From Bacteroidota bacterium (GTDB lineage: Bacteria; Bacteroidota; Bacteroidia; Sphingobacteriales; Sphingobacteriaceae), in assembly GCA_013287375.1 (NCBI GenBank), contig JABDDX010000009.1:1-37613 (forward strand): a stretch of DNA of 37,613 nucleotides, written 5' to 3'. The translations under genes were made by a program, and so were the position numbers. Positions within the stretch are counted from its first letter, which is position 1. Every line of letters begins with the position of its first letter. Positions 30,607-37,613 of this stretch are shown piece after piece. The notes under the pieces were generated by a model that was not told the DNA's origin, made no database searches, and saw only the letters and a list, made by a program, of their open reading frames with translations.

Positions 30607-31986
30607 ATGGCCAAAATTTTAATTATTGACGATGAACGTGCTATACGCAGCACACTGAGAGAGATACTGGAATATGAAGATTATCAGGTTGAGGACGTAG
30701 ATAATGGCATTGACGGGCTGGAAATGATCGCCAAAGATGATTATGACCTCGTGTTATGTGATATTAAAATGAACCGCATGGACGGCATGGAAGTGCTAAC
30801 CGAAGGCTTACTCCTAAAACCAGATCTGCCATTCATTATGATATCGGGCCACGGCACGGTTGAAACAGCTGTTGAAGCCAGCCGTAAAGGTGCATTCGAT
30901 TTTATATCAAAACCGCCAGATTTAAATCGCCTTTTAATTACCGTACGAAACGCGCTTGACCGTGGAAGTTTGGTGATTGAAACTAAGGTATTAAAACGTA
31001 AGGTATCCAAGGTTCGTCCAATTTTGGGCGATTCACAGGCTATAGGTAAAATCAAAGAAACTATTGATCGAGTTGCGCCTACCGATGCCCGTGTATTAAT
31101 TACCGGTGCTAACGGTAGCGGTAAGGAACTGGTTGCACGCTGGTTACATGAGAAATCACACCGCGCAAATGCACCGCTTATCGAGGTTAACTGCGCGGCT
31201 ATACCTTCTGAGTTAATTGAAAGTGAGTTATTTGGGCACGAAAAAGGCTCGTTTACATCGGCTGTCAAACAACGTATCGGTAAATTTGAATCTGCAAGCG
31301 GCGGTACTTTATTTTTGGATGAGATTGGCGATATGAGCCAATCGGCACAAGCTAAAGTATTGCGTGCCTTACAAGAGAGTAAAATAACACGTGTAGGCGG
31401 CGAAAAAGAAATTGAGGTAGATGTACGGGTTGTTGCGGCAACGAATAAAGATTTGCTTAAAGAAATTGAAGCCGGTAACTTCCGTATGGACCTTTACCAT
31501 CGCTTAAGTGTGATCCTGATCCACGTACCGCCGCTATCGGAGCGCAAAGACGACATCGCTTTGCTTACTCAGAACTTTATTGATGAAATATGTAATGATT
31601 ATGGCATGCCGCCTAAAAAGATCTCAGAAGCTGCCTTGGATGCCTTAAAAGCCTTGCCATGGACGGGTAATATCCGGGAGCTTAGGAATATGGTAGAACG
31701 CTTGATCATCCTGAGTGATAAAACTATTACAGATAATGATGTTAGAGCATTTGCTAATCCCTCAGCACCTGCACATGAAGGTAATGGCTCGGCATCATCA
31801 TCACAAACCGACTTTAACCAGTTTAAAAACTTCCAGGAATATAAAGATTACGCTGAACGTGAGTATATTAAGTTCAAACTTGAGAAAAATAACTGGAACG
31901 TGTCAAAAACCGCTGATGATATTGATATACAACGCAGTCACTTATACAGTAAGATTGAGAAATACGGATTAAAAAGAGGAGAATAA
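30607..31986 (+). CDS. Sigma-54-type (NtrC family) response regulator
   Basis: Two-component regulator of 459 residues: receiver (1-120; acidic pocket Asp8/Asp9, phospho-acceptor Asp52 in LVLCDIKMNRMDG, switch Lys101 in FISKPPD), AAA+ ATPase (about 140-375; Walker A GANGSGKE at 166-173, Walker B FLDEIG at 235-240), and a C-terminal Fis-type helix-turn-helix (NNWNVSKTADDIDIQRSHLY). The sigma-54 contact loop, normally GAFTGA, reads GSFTSA (213-218), retaining the Phe-Thr core. No histidine kinase is adjacent; the kinase at 20627 lacks a partner, but pairing the two would be a guess. It is a single gene ending at a strong two-way terminator. Confidence 0.95.
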   Translation: MAKILIIDDERAIRSTLREILEYEDYQVEDVDNGIDGLEMIAKDDYDLVLCDIKMNRMDGMEVLTEGLLLKPDLPFIMISGHGTVETAVEASRKGAFDFISKPPDLNRLLITVRNALDRGSLVIETKVLKRKVSKVRPILGDSQAIGKIKETIDRVAPTDARVLITGANGSGKELVARWLHEKSHRANAPLIEVNCAAIPSELIESELFGHEKGSFTSAVKQRIGKFESASGGTLFLDEIGDMSQSAQAKVLRALQESKITRVGGEKEIEVDVRVVAATNKDLLKEIEAGNFRMDLYHRLSVILIHVPPLSERKDDIALLTQNFIDEICNDYGMPPKKISEAALDALKALPWTGNIRELRNMVERLIILSDKTITDNDVRAFANPSAPAHEGNGSASSSQTDFNQFKNFQEYKDYAEREYIKFKLEKNNWNVSKTADDIDIQRSHLYSKIEKYGLKRGE

Positions 31987-31997
31987 AAGCTCAATAC

Positions 31998-32036
31998 AAA
32001 AAAGAAGCCCTTGCAAATTGCAAGGGCTTCTTTTTT
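31998..32036. terminator. Bidirectional terminator, near-perfect palindrome
   Basis: 19-base arms (31998-32016 and 32018-32036) are perfectly complementary around a single A: six As, a GAAGCCCTTGCAA stem, and six Ts at the far end. With A and T runs on both sides it can end transcription of the rightward response regulator and of the leftward msrA, whose stop follows 4 bases on. Confidence 0.93.
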
Positions 32037-32040
32037 GTTG

Positions 32041-32691
32041 TTACATATTTTGAAACTGGGGTTTCAATTGGCTTTTTTCCATCTTCCTCATCTTCTCGAC
32101 TTTTGGTCTGGAAACTGCATCTATATATGAATCATCAGGATGAAGTTTGTAATAATTTTGATGATACTGCTCAGCAGGATAAAAAACAGTAAATGGCACA
32201 ACCTGGGTAACAATAGGCGCATCGTAATGCTTTGATGCATTTACTTCCTTAATGGTATTTAGCAATATTTCTTTTTCCTCAGGGCTACGGTAAAAAGCTA
32301 TAGAACGATAGCTAGTCCCCTGATCCGGCCCCTGATAATTTAGTTCGGTTGGATTATGAGCGTAGAAGAACGCCTCTACCAATTTAGCATAGCTAATTAC
32401 TTTAGGATCGTAATAAACCTGCACAGTTTCCGCATGGCCGGTGTTATCACTGCATACCTCTTCATAAGTAGGGTTAGCAGTTTTCCCACCAGCATAACCA
32501 GCTATTACTTTATCCACTCCCCTAAGCTCAGACATTGCCTCAGTAGAGGCCCAAAAACATCCACCTGCGAAATCAGCCACACTTTCACCCGGTTTTACTT
32601 GGGGTAGCTTCGCGAATTTAGTGGATTGCCCGTTAGCAGCACATCCTGCTAAAAAAAATACACATAATGTATACAAGATCGATTTCTTCAT
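32041..32691 (-). CDS. msrA: Peptide methionine-S-sulfoxide reductase A, exported lipoprotein
   Basis: Repairs oxidised protein methionines (S-sulfoxide) using a catalytic cysteine. The 216 residues start with a lipoprotein signal (FLAGC, Cys17), so this copy works in the cell envelope rather than the cytoplasm. The MsrA signature FAGGCFWASTEAM contains the catalytic Cys45. GYAGGKTANPTYEEVCSDNT, GHAETVQVYYDP and the C-terminal AEQYHQNYYKLHP are also present. Expected reductant: a periplasmic thioredoxin-like system (inference). It is a single leftward gene that shares the terminator 31998-32036 with the response regulator. Confidence 0.96.
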   Translation of the reverse strand: MKKSILYTLCVFFLAGCAANGQSTKFAKLPQVKPGESVADFAGGCFWASTEAMSELRGVDKVIAGYAGGKTANPTYEEVCSDNTGHAETVQVYYDPKVISYAKLVEAFFYAHNPTELNYQGPDQGTSYRSIAFYRSPEEKEILLNTIKEVNASKHYDAPIVTQVVPFTVFYPAEQYHQNYYKLHPDDSYIDAVSRPKVEKMRKMEKSQLKPQFQNM

Positions 32692-32884
32692 TTTTTATAT
32701 TTTAAATATGGATACTTCCGCGCAATTTGATGTGCGGCTCATCTATATATCAAAATACGCTTTATCAGCCTAAATGGTTTGTCATTGCTGCGTATAATGA
32801 ACACATAGTTACAGTATTAGTCGCAATGTTCAGCATTTCCTTACATCGGGTTGATAATAACATAAATGAGAGATAATAAGTTAA

Positions 32885-33130
32885 TTACAATTTGCCATCT
32901 CTAAGCGCGTTCTTAACCATAGTAATTATACTACTTAAACCATTGGTTTTTATTTCAAAAACACTGGCTAATAGCATACCCAATTTACCAGGTGGGAAAC
33001 CCTGGCTGCTCATCCATTCCAGATAATGTGATGGTAGATCGCATATTGGCGTTCCTTTGTATTTACCATAGGGCATCCTGGTTTGAACAATCTCAATGAG
33101 TACTTTAGAATCGGGGCGAACAGGTTCCAT
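32885..33130 (-). CDS. DUF3820-family protein
   Basis: Small cytoplasmic protein of 81 residues belonging to the DUF3820 family, named in databases after a putative quorum-sensing-regulated virulence factor; real function unknown. The family core is obvious: MPYGKYKGTPICDLPSHYLE, then WMSSQGFPPGKLGMLLASVF. It is a single leftward gene; a TATCTTTA box (one base off TAnnTTTG) lies just upstream on the minus strand. The length is normal. Nothing in the neighbourhood suggests a role. Confidence 0.87.
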   Translation of the reverse strand: MEPVRPDSKVLIEIVQTRMPYGKYKGTPICDLPSHYLEWMSSQGFPPGKLGMLLASVFEIKTNGLSSIITMVKNALRDGKL

Positions 33131-33427
33131 GGGCTAAAGATAACTTTATCGAAAGGTTATTTACATTTCTTTTACAAACACCTAAAAAACCAATGCTATT
33201 ATGTTTAACTTACATAAATATTAAATCTTATTTAATATCAACAATAATAGGGTAATATTTTCCCCATAATATTTATAATAAACTGTGGAAACATTCCCCT
33301 TATTCCCATAATTATTTAGTAAACATCAATATAAACAGCAATTAAGCATATTTTGATTTTGGAACATTCTTTGAACAACTACGTAAAAAGTATTCTCCAC
33401 CTATTTGAATATCAATAAACAAACAAT
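33131..33427. other. AT-rich regulatory gap before the LruC gene with imperfect direct repeats
   Basis: No gene. Two similar words, CCCATAATATTTATAATAAAC (about 33263-33283 in a C-rich start) and CCCATAATTATTTAGTAAAC (33305-33324), are offset by 42 bases. The stretch 33231-33400 has several TTTTGG- and TTTG-like words that could hold the promoter of the lipoprotein gene at 33428, but no clean TAnnTTTG was found. Confidence 0.35.
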
Positions 33428-35521
33428 ATGAGAAAATTATTTACTTATGCCTTATTTATTAGTTTAGCCGGACTAATGTCTTGTAAAAAGACCAACTCGA
33501 GCCCTGCAAAAACTAATGCCAATAAAATTGCTCCCGATGGCTTTAATTTCGCAACATCTCGTAATATAAGCTTAAACTTATACCTGCAATCGCCAAAAGG
33601 CGAGGCACTGGCAGGTGTAGTTGTGAATGTCTATCGGCCATCAACTACTGCACCAGGCACAGCAATTTTTACTGCTGTAACCGATAAAAATGGTAATATT
33701 TCAGCTAAAATTAGTGTTCCAACTTATTTGAGTACACTAATAATAGATCCGTCATACCTTGGTTTACTACATAATGCAACTGCGGCTATTAATGGCACAA
33801 GTATAACAGCTATTATTGGTGGCCCAAATGTTTATAGTGGCGATATTGTTCCAACGCCAACTATCAATCCAACCAGTACCACAGGCAGCTTAGCTGTATT
33901 TAGTGTAACCAATGGTTCAACTACATTTAGTTATCCATCACCCTATACATCCACTTCTGATGCATGTGTAAACACTACAGCAATACCATTAAGCTGGGGT
34001 GTTCCAAAATATTTGCTTCCAACCAATGATCCCATCAGCGCGACTTTGTTATCATATGTAAATGCTTCATTACCTGAAGGAAAATCGGTTGCTACTACCC
34101 ATCCTAACTACTTAACAAGTACAAATACATCAACAATAAATGTAACTGCTTCGGCTGATGTATGGATTACTTTTGTAGCCGAGGGCGCAGGAAACTTAAA
34201 TAGCTTTGCTTTTTACACCTACCCAACTGCTACTCCGCCGCAAACACCATCTGATATAAAAAACGCAACACTTATATTTCCAAATGCATCTGGCTTAGGC
34301 TCAGGCGGCGGTTTAATCCCGGGCAACAAAGTTCACCTCGGTACATTTGCTGCAGGCACATCAATTGGTTTTATTTTACTTGGTAACGCATGGACAGGTT
34401 CAGGAGTAGATGTTACAGCACCTAAATATTATTCAAACGATGCTTTAAACCCTGAAACCACTGCAAGCTTAAAGAAACACTCTATCGTATTGTATGATGC
34501 TACCGACAATCTTTCATTAATAGGCTTTGAAGATTTAAACAGGCAAACAGGCGGTTCTGATAATGACTTTAATGACGTTGTTTTCTATGCCACCTCAAAC
34601 CCGGTTACAGCAATATCAAACACAGGTGTACCTCCGATTGCTACTCCTACTGATTCTGATGGTGATGGCGTGCCAGATTCACAAGATGCTTTCCCGAATG
34701 ATCCTACAAGGGCTTATATAACTTATTATCCTTCGGCTACAACTTATGCAAATATTGCATTCGAAGACAATTGGCCATCAAAAGGTGATTATGACATGAA
34801 TGACCTTGTATTAGATTATCGTTATACACTGGTTAGTAATGCACAAAATCAGGTTGTTACCATACAGGCAAACTATAAAATTGCTGCTGCAGGCGCATCA
34901 TTTAAAAATGGATTTGGCCTTCAGCTACCAGTAGCAGCCTCTGCTGTAAAATCAGTAACCGGGCAATTATTTAAAAACAACTATATAACATTGGCATCAA
35001 ATGGTGTTGAAGCCGGACAAACTAATGCCGTAATTATTCCTTTTGATAATACTGATGAGTTAATTAACAATCCTGATTTTTCATTCTTCGTTAATACCGA
35101 AAATTCAAAAAATAAAGTCGTAAGCGATAGTTCAGCAGTATTAGTTACGCTTAACTCCCCAATTGCAATATCAACGTTTACTCCAAGTGCATTTAATCCA
35201 TTCCTGATCAGTAATGGAAGACGTGGTTATGAAATACACTTACCGGGTTATGCTCCAACTGACAAGGCTGATCCAAAACTGTTCGGTACTGCTGATGATG
35301 CTTCCGTACCGTCACAGGGGAAATACTATCTTTCAGCTGATAACTGGCCATGGGCTCTAAACTATAGCGATCAGTTTGTTTACCCTATAGAAGGTGTTAA
35401 TATATCTTTGGCATACCCGCACTTTACTGACTGGGCTGCCGCTGCAGGAAGCTTGTTTACTGACTGGTATACTAATACCGGGGCCGGCTATCGTAATACT
35501 TCAGACTTATACCTTAAATAA
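33428..35521 (+). CDS. LruC-domain surface lipoprotein
   Basis: Large exported lipoprotein (697 residues; lipobox LMSC, Cys19) of the LruC family of Bacteroidetes and Leptospira. After a low-complexity linker comes a carboxypeptidase-regulatory-like beta domain (about 40-115: ISLNLYLQSPKGEALAGVVV). A Ser/Thr-rich region follows, then a DUF4114-like motif GFEDLNRQTGGSDNDFNDVV (about 364-385), a calcium-binding thrombospondin-type-3 motif DSDGDGVPDSQDAFPNDPT (about 409-427), and the C-terminal LruC/DUF4842 domain starting AFEDNWPSKGDYDMNDLVLD (about 445). Export to the cell surface is inferred from the family. The gene is monocistronic, with its own terminator. Role unknown, perhaps adhesion or matrix. 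Confidence 0.9.
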   Translation: MRKLFTYALFISLAGLMSCKKTNSSPAKTNANKIAPDGFNFATSRNISLNLYLQSPKGEALAGVVVNVYRPSTTAPGTAIFTAVTDKNGNISAKISVPTYLSTLIIDPSYLGLLHNATAAINGTSITAIIGGPNVYSGDIVPTPTINPTSTTGSLAVFSVTNGSTTFSYPSPYTSTSDACVNTTAIPLSWGVPKYLLPTNDPISATLLSYVNASLPEGKSVATTHPNYLTSTNTSTINVTASADVWITFVAEGAGNLNSFAFYTYPTATPPQTPSDIKNATLIFPNASGLGSGGGLIPGNKVHLGTFAAGTSIGFILLGNAWTGSGVDVTAPKYYSNDALNPETTASLKKHSIVLYDATDNLSLIGFEDLNRQTGGSDNDFNDVVFYATSNPVTAISNTGVPPIATPTDSDGDGVPDSQDAFPNDPTRAYITYYPSATTYANIAFEDNWPSKGDYDMNDLVLDYRYTLVSNAQNQVVTIQANYKIAAAGASFKNGFGLQLPVAASAVKSVTGQLFKNNYITLASNGVEAGQTNAVIIPFDNTDELINNPDFSFFVNTENSKNKVVSDSSAVLVTLNSPIAISTFTPSAFNPFLISNGRRGYEIHLPGYAPTDKADPKLFGTADDASVPSQGKYYLSADNWPWALNYSDQFVYPIEGVNISLAYPHFTDWAAAAGSLFTDWYTNTGAGYRNTSDLYLK

Positions 35522-35543
35522 GATAATTACCAAAATACAAATC

Positions 35544-35571
35544 AAAGCCACCTCCATAGGGTGGCTTTTTT
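35544..35571 (+). terminator. Rho-independent terminator of the LruC gene
   Basis: AAAGCCACC (35544-35552) pairs with GGTGGCTTT (35560-35568) around a 7-base loop, followed by Ts to 35571. It lies 22 bases after the stop. Confidence 0.92.
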
Positions 35572-35666
35572 GTTTAAACCTATATGTAAAATTGCTGTTG
35601 TTTAAATAGCGTATTCAATTGTTAATTTGTTTTTTAACTAACTTTACCTCACACCAATAAACACTT

Positions 35667-36932
35667 ATGAAAAAGAACAGATTACTGCCATATATATTGC
35701 CATTAATGGCAATTCCGGCTTTGGTAATATCTATTGCATTAAAAAACCCTACTCCGGCAGATGGCGCAGGACTAACGCTGCCATCCGGCTTTGATGCCAA
35801 TATAGTCGCCGATAATTTGGGTAGTGCAAGGCATATCGCAATTACTAAACAAGGCGATATATATGTAAAACTAAATAGGGCAAAAAACGGTAAAGGTATT
35901 TTATACCTGCATCAAACCGGTGATAAAGCAACTGTTGTTAACGGTTTCGGCAACTATGCAGGTACAGGTATGTATATTAAAGATGGCTATCTGTATGCTT
36001 CATCCAATGAAGATGTTTACCGCTATAAATTAAATGATAAAGGTGAAGTTATTAACCCGAATCAGCCTGAAAGAATAGTTGTTGGACTATTAAATCGCCG
36101 TGAACATGAATCAAAGTCTGTTGTGTTAGATAACAATGGAAACATTTATGTAAACGTTGGTGCATATTCTAATTCATGCCAGGAAAAAGATCGTCAAAAA
36201 GGATCAATGGGCAGGAAAGGTTGCCCAATTTTAGATTCTGCCGGCGGTATTTGGGAGTTTAAGGCTGATAAACCAGACCAGCATTACGGTGATGGCATCC
36301 ACTATGCAAAAGGATTAAGGAATGTTGTAGGCTTGGATTGGAACCAACAAGATAATCAACTATTTGTAATGCAACATGGGCGCGATCAGTTACATGATCT
36401 TTTCCCTGATCTGTATACAACCCAGCAATCAGCTATTGAACCGGCAGAATGTTTATACGCTGTAAAAGAAGGTGATAATGCAGGTTGGCCATATATTTAT
36501 TATGATCAGGAAAAGCATGAAAAGATACTAGCACCTGAATACGGCGGCGACGGCAAAAAAACAGCAGGCGAAGGTACCATTGACCCAGAGGTTGCTTTCC
36601 CTGGACACTTAGCGCCTGATGGTTTGTTATTTTATACTGGCAATCAATTCCCAGAGAGATATAAAAATGGTGCTTTTATAGCTTTCCATGGTTCATGGAA
36701 CAGGGCGCCTGAACCACAAGCTGGTTACTTTGTAGTTTTTCAACCGTTTAAAGATGGGAAACCCGATGGCAAGTGGGAAGTATTTGCTGATGGATTTGCC
36801 GGTACGCAAGCACAAAAAGAGAGCGGAAATGCAGTTCATCGCCCATGTGGCTTAGCACAAGGCCCCGATGGTTCATTATATGTAACCGATGATAATAAAG
36901 GAACCATTTACAAAATCAGCTACAAAAAATAA
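35667..36932 (+). CDS. Sorbosone-type PQQ-dependent sugar dehydrogenase (membrane-anchored or exported)
   Basis: A six-bladed propeller protein of the glucose/sorbosone dehydrogenase superfamily, 421 residues. The N-terminus MKKNRLLPYILPLMAIPALV is an export signal or anchor. The repeats include LPSGFDANIVADNLGSARHI, the calcium/PQQ-side KGLRNVVGLDWNQQDNQLFV, HLAPDGLLFYTGNQFPERY and FIAFHGSWNRAPEPQAGYFV, typical of the L-sorbosone dehydrogenase branch. The cytochrome gene starts in its stop codon (TAATG), so the two products probably form an electron-transfer pair that oxidises a sugar or aldehyde in the periplasm. The true substrate, and whether PQQ is bound, are inference. A TAACTTTA box lies 20 bases before the start. 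Confidence 0.88.
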   Translation: MKKNRLLPYILPLMAIPALVISIALKNPTPADGAGLTLPSGFDANIVADNLGSARHIAITKQGDIYVKLNRAKNGKGILYLHQTGDKATVVNGFGNYAGTGMYIKDGYLYASSNEDVYRYKLNDKGEVINPNQPERIVVGLLNRREHESKSVVLDNNGNIYVNVGAYSNSCQEKDRQKGSMGRKGCPILDSAGGIWEFKADKPDQHYGDGIHYAKGLRNVVGLDWNQQDNQLFVMQHGRDQLHDLFPDLYTTQQSAIEPAECLYAVKEGDNAGWPYIYYDQEKHEKILAPEYGGDGKKTAGEGTIDPEVAFPGHLAPDGLLFYTGNQFPERYKNGAFIAFHGSWNRAPEPQAGYFVVFQPFKDGKPDGKWEVFADGFAGTQAQKESGNAVHRPCGLAQGPDGSLYVTDDNKGTIYKISYKK

Positions 36933-37372
36933 TGAAATTTATAAAATCCGCTTTCATACTTTTATTCTTAGTTATTGCTTGTAGCAATTTAAAAGCACAA
37001 GTAAAACATTCATCAAAATCCATAAAATCACATCTAGCTTTATCAATAGCTAATGGCAAAGTAGTATACACACAAAACTGTGCAAGTTGCCACCAGGTTG
37101 ATGGGCATGGCGTACAAAACATGAACCCGCCATTAATACAAACAAGCTATGTTTTGGGCGATAAAACCAAACTAATAAAGATAATTCTGAATGGATTTAA
37201 TGAGGATGTGGAAATAAACGGCAATACCTATTCAAACACAATGGCCTCGCATGATTTTTTGAAAGACAAGGAAATTGCAGATGTACTAACCTATATCAGA
37301 CACAGCTTTGGCAATAAAGCAAGCGCGGTTTCGGTCGCGATGGTTAAAAGCGTGAGAGCTGCCAAGAAATAA
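36932..37372 (+). CDS. Class I cytochrome c coupled to the sugar dehydrogenase
   Basis: Monohaem cytochrome c, 146 residues, exported: MKFIKSAFILLFLVIACSNL contains a lipobox-like VIAC (Cys17), though cleavage after KAQ is also possible. Haem site CASCH (Cys50, Cys53, His54); likely axial Met104 in SNTMASHDFLKDKEIADVLT. The ATG overlaps the stop of the sugar dehydrogenase, strong evidence that it accepts that enzyme's electrons and passes them on to the respiratory chain. It is related to the cytochrome at 29427-29849. A hairpin terminator follows 14 bases after the stop. Confidence 0.93.
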   Translation: MKFIKSAFILLFLVIACSNLKAQVKHSSKSIKSHLALSIANGKVVYTQNCASCHQVDGHGVQNMNPPLIQTSYVLGDKTKLIKIILNGFNEDVEINGNTYSNTMASHDFLKDKEIADVLTYIRHSFGNKASAVSVAMVKSVRAAKK

Positions 37373-37386
37373 CTTAAAGATAAAGA

Positions 37387-37433
37387 CCCAGAATCAGAAT
37401 AAATTTATCTACCTGATTCTGGGCATTTTATCT
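37387..37433. terminator. Hairpin terminator after the cytochrome c gene
   Basis: Perfect 11-base arms CCCAGAATCAG (37387-37397) and CTGATTCTGGG (37413-37423) around 15 bases, followed on the plus strand by CATTTTATCTT. It lies between convergent genes and may serve both. Confidence 0.8.
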
Positions 37434-37457
37434 TCATTAAGTGTATATAATATTTAA

Positions 37458-37613
37458 TTATCGCTTGTACAAACAATTAACTATCAAACCACTCCATCCG
37501 GTTTGATGGGATGCACCCGCCCCTCGCCCATTATCGCCATCAAAATATTCATAGAACAACAAATGATCTTTAAAATTAGGGTCGGATTGTATTTTATCAT
37601 AGTTGCCAAACAC
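37458..37613 (-). CDS. GH63-like glucosidase, C-terminal fragment (runs off right edge)
   Basis: Only the last 51 codons are visible, from the window edge to the TAA at 37458-37460. The pattern VFGNYDKIQSDPNFKDHLLF, YEYFDGDNGRGAGASHQTGW and SGLIVN is what the C-terminus of bacterial family GH63/MGH1-like glucosidases looks like (a G-x-G-A-S-H-Q-T-G-W-T-x-L motif close to the catalytic base). No upstream part is available, so substrate and start cannot be discussed. It is convergent with the cytochrome gene. Confidence 0.75.
   Translation of the reverse strand: MFGNYDKIQSDPNFKDHLLFYEYFDGDNGRGAGASHQTGWSGLIVNCLYKR

Noticed and set aside
30741..31268. A 175-codon minus-strand frame
   Set aside because: Shadow of the response regulator gene, whose receiver and AAA+ motifs are unambiguous.

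Overview
The window is chromosomal DNA from a member of the Bacteroidetes, most likely a Sphingobacteriaceae species of the Mucilaginibacter/Pedobacter type (an inference from protein families and gene content). The signs are promoter -7 elements of the TAnnTTTG type in front of many genes, almost no Shine-Dalgarno sequences, many SPII lipoproteins, an LruC-domain protein, the long Bacteroidetes form of Lgt, and several intergenic palindromic repeats. Most of the window is ordinary core genome. No tRNA, rRNA, CRISPR array, transposase or prophage was seen.

Layout, left to right. (1) 1-4300: a leftward efflux operon tetR - tolC-like - membrane fusion lipoprotein - RND pump, the pump running off the left edge, with a striking palindrome laid over the tetR promoter. 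(2) 4353-6425: purB and an Nfu iron-sulfur carrier, followed by a 450-base gap full of palindromes. (3) 6874-10616: leftward operon mtaB - lgt - gtrA - inositol monophosphatase. (4) 10739-14881: leftward TM2/SHOCT protein, ubiX, and a ppk1-ppx polyphosphate pair ending in a strong terminator. (5) 15013-16309: a dispersed repeat, yajQ, and an Hsp20 gene with a perfect Shine-Dalgarno. (6) 16446-20536: an acyl-CoA thioesterase convergent with folB - FAD oxidase - mgtC, then a glutaryl-CoA-type acyl-CoA dehydrogenase. (7) 20627-24093: a TPR sensor histidine kinase convergent with a GH1 beta-glucosidase.

(8) 24094-28354 is the accessory part of the window. It holds a 401-base untenanted stretch, a 680-residue protein with an eCIS-core (DUF4157) domain and an unrecognised C-terminal half, a DinB-like gene, and an AT-rich TlpA-like gene bracketed by a 108-base direct repeat that copies the dinB tail and the following promoter. 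(9) 28379-29849: operon of a small unknown lipoprotein, a Sco copper chaperone and a cytochrome c. (10) 30093-31986: the RNase P RNA gene and an NtrC-type response regulator. (11) 32041-37613: msrA, a DUF3820 protein, a large LruC lipoprotein, a sugar (sorbosone-type) dehydrogenase translationally coupled to a second cytochrome c, and the C-terminus of a GH63-like glucosidase leaving the right edge.

The best candidates for something undescribed are the orphan eCIS-core protein with its novel C-terminus, the repeat-bracketed TlpA-like insertion, and two regulatory palindromes: one on the tetR/efflux promoter and one at the -33 position of the RNase P RNA promoter.
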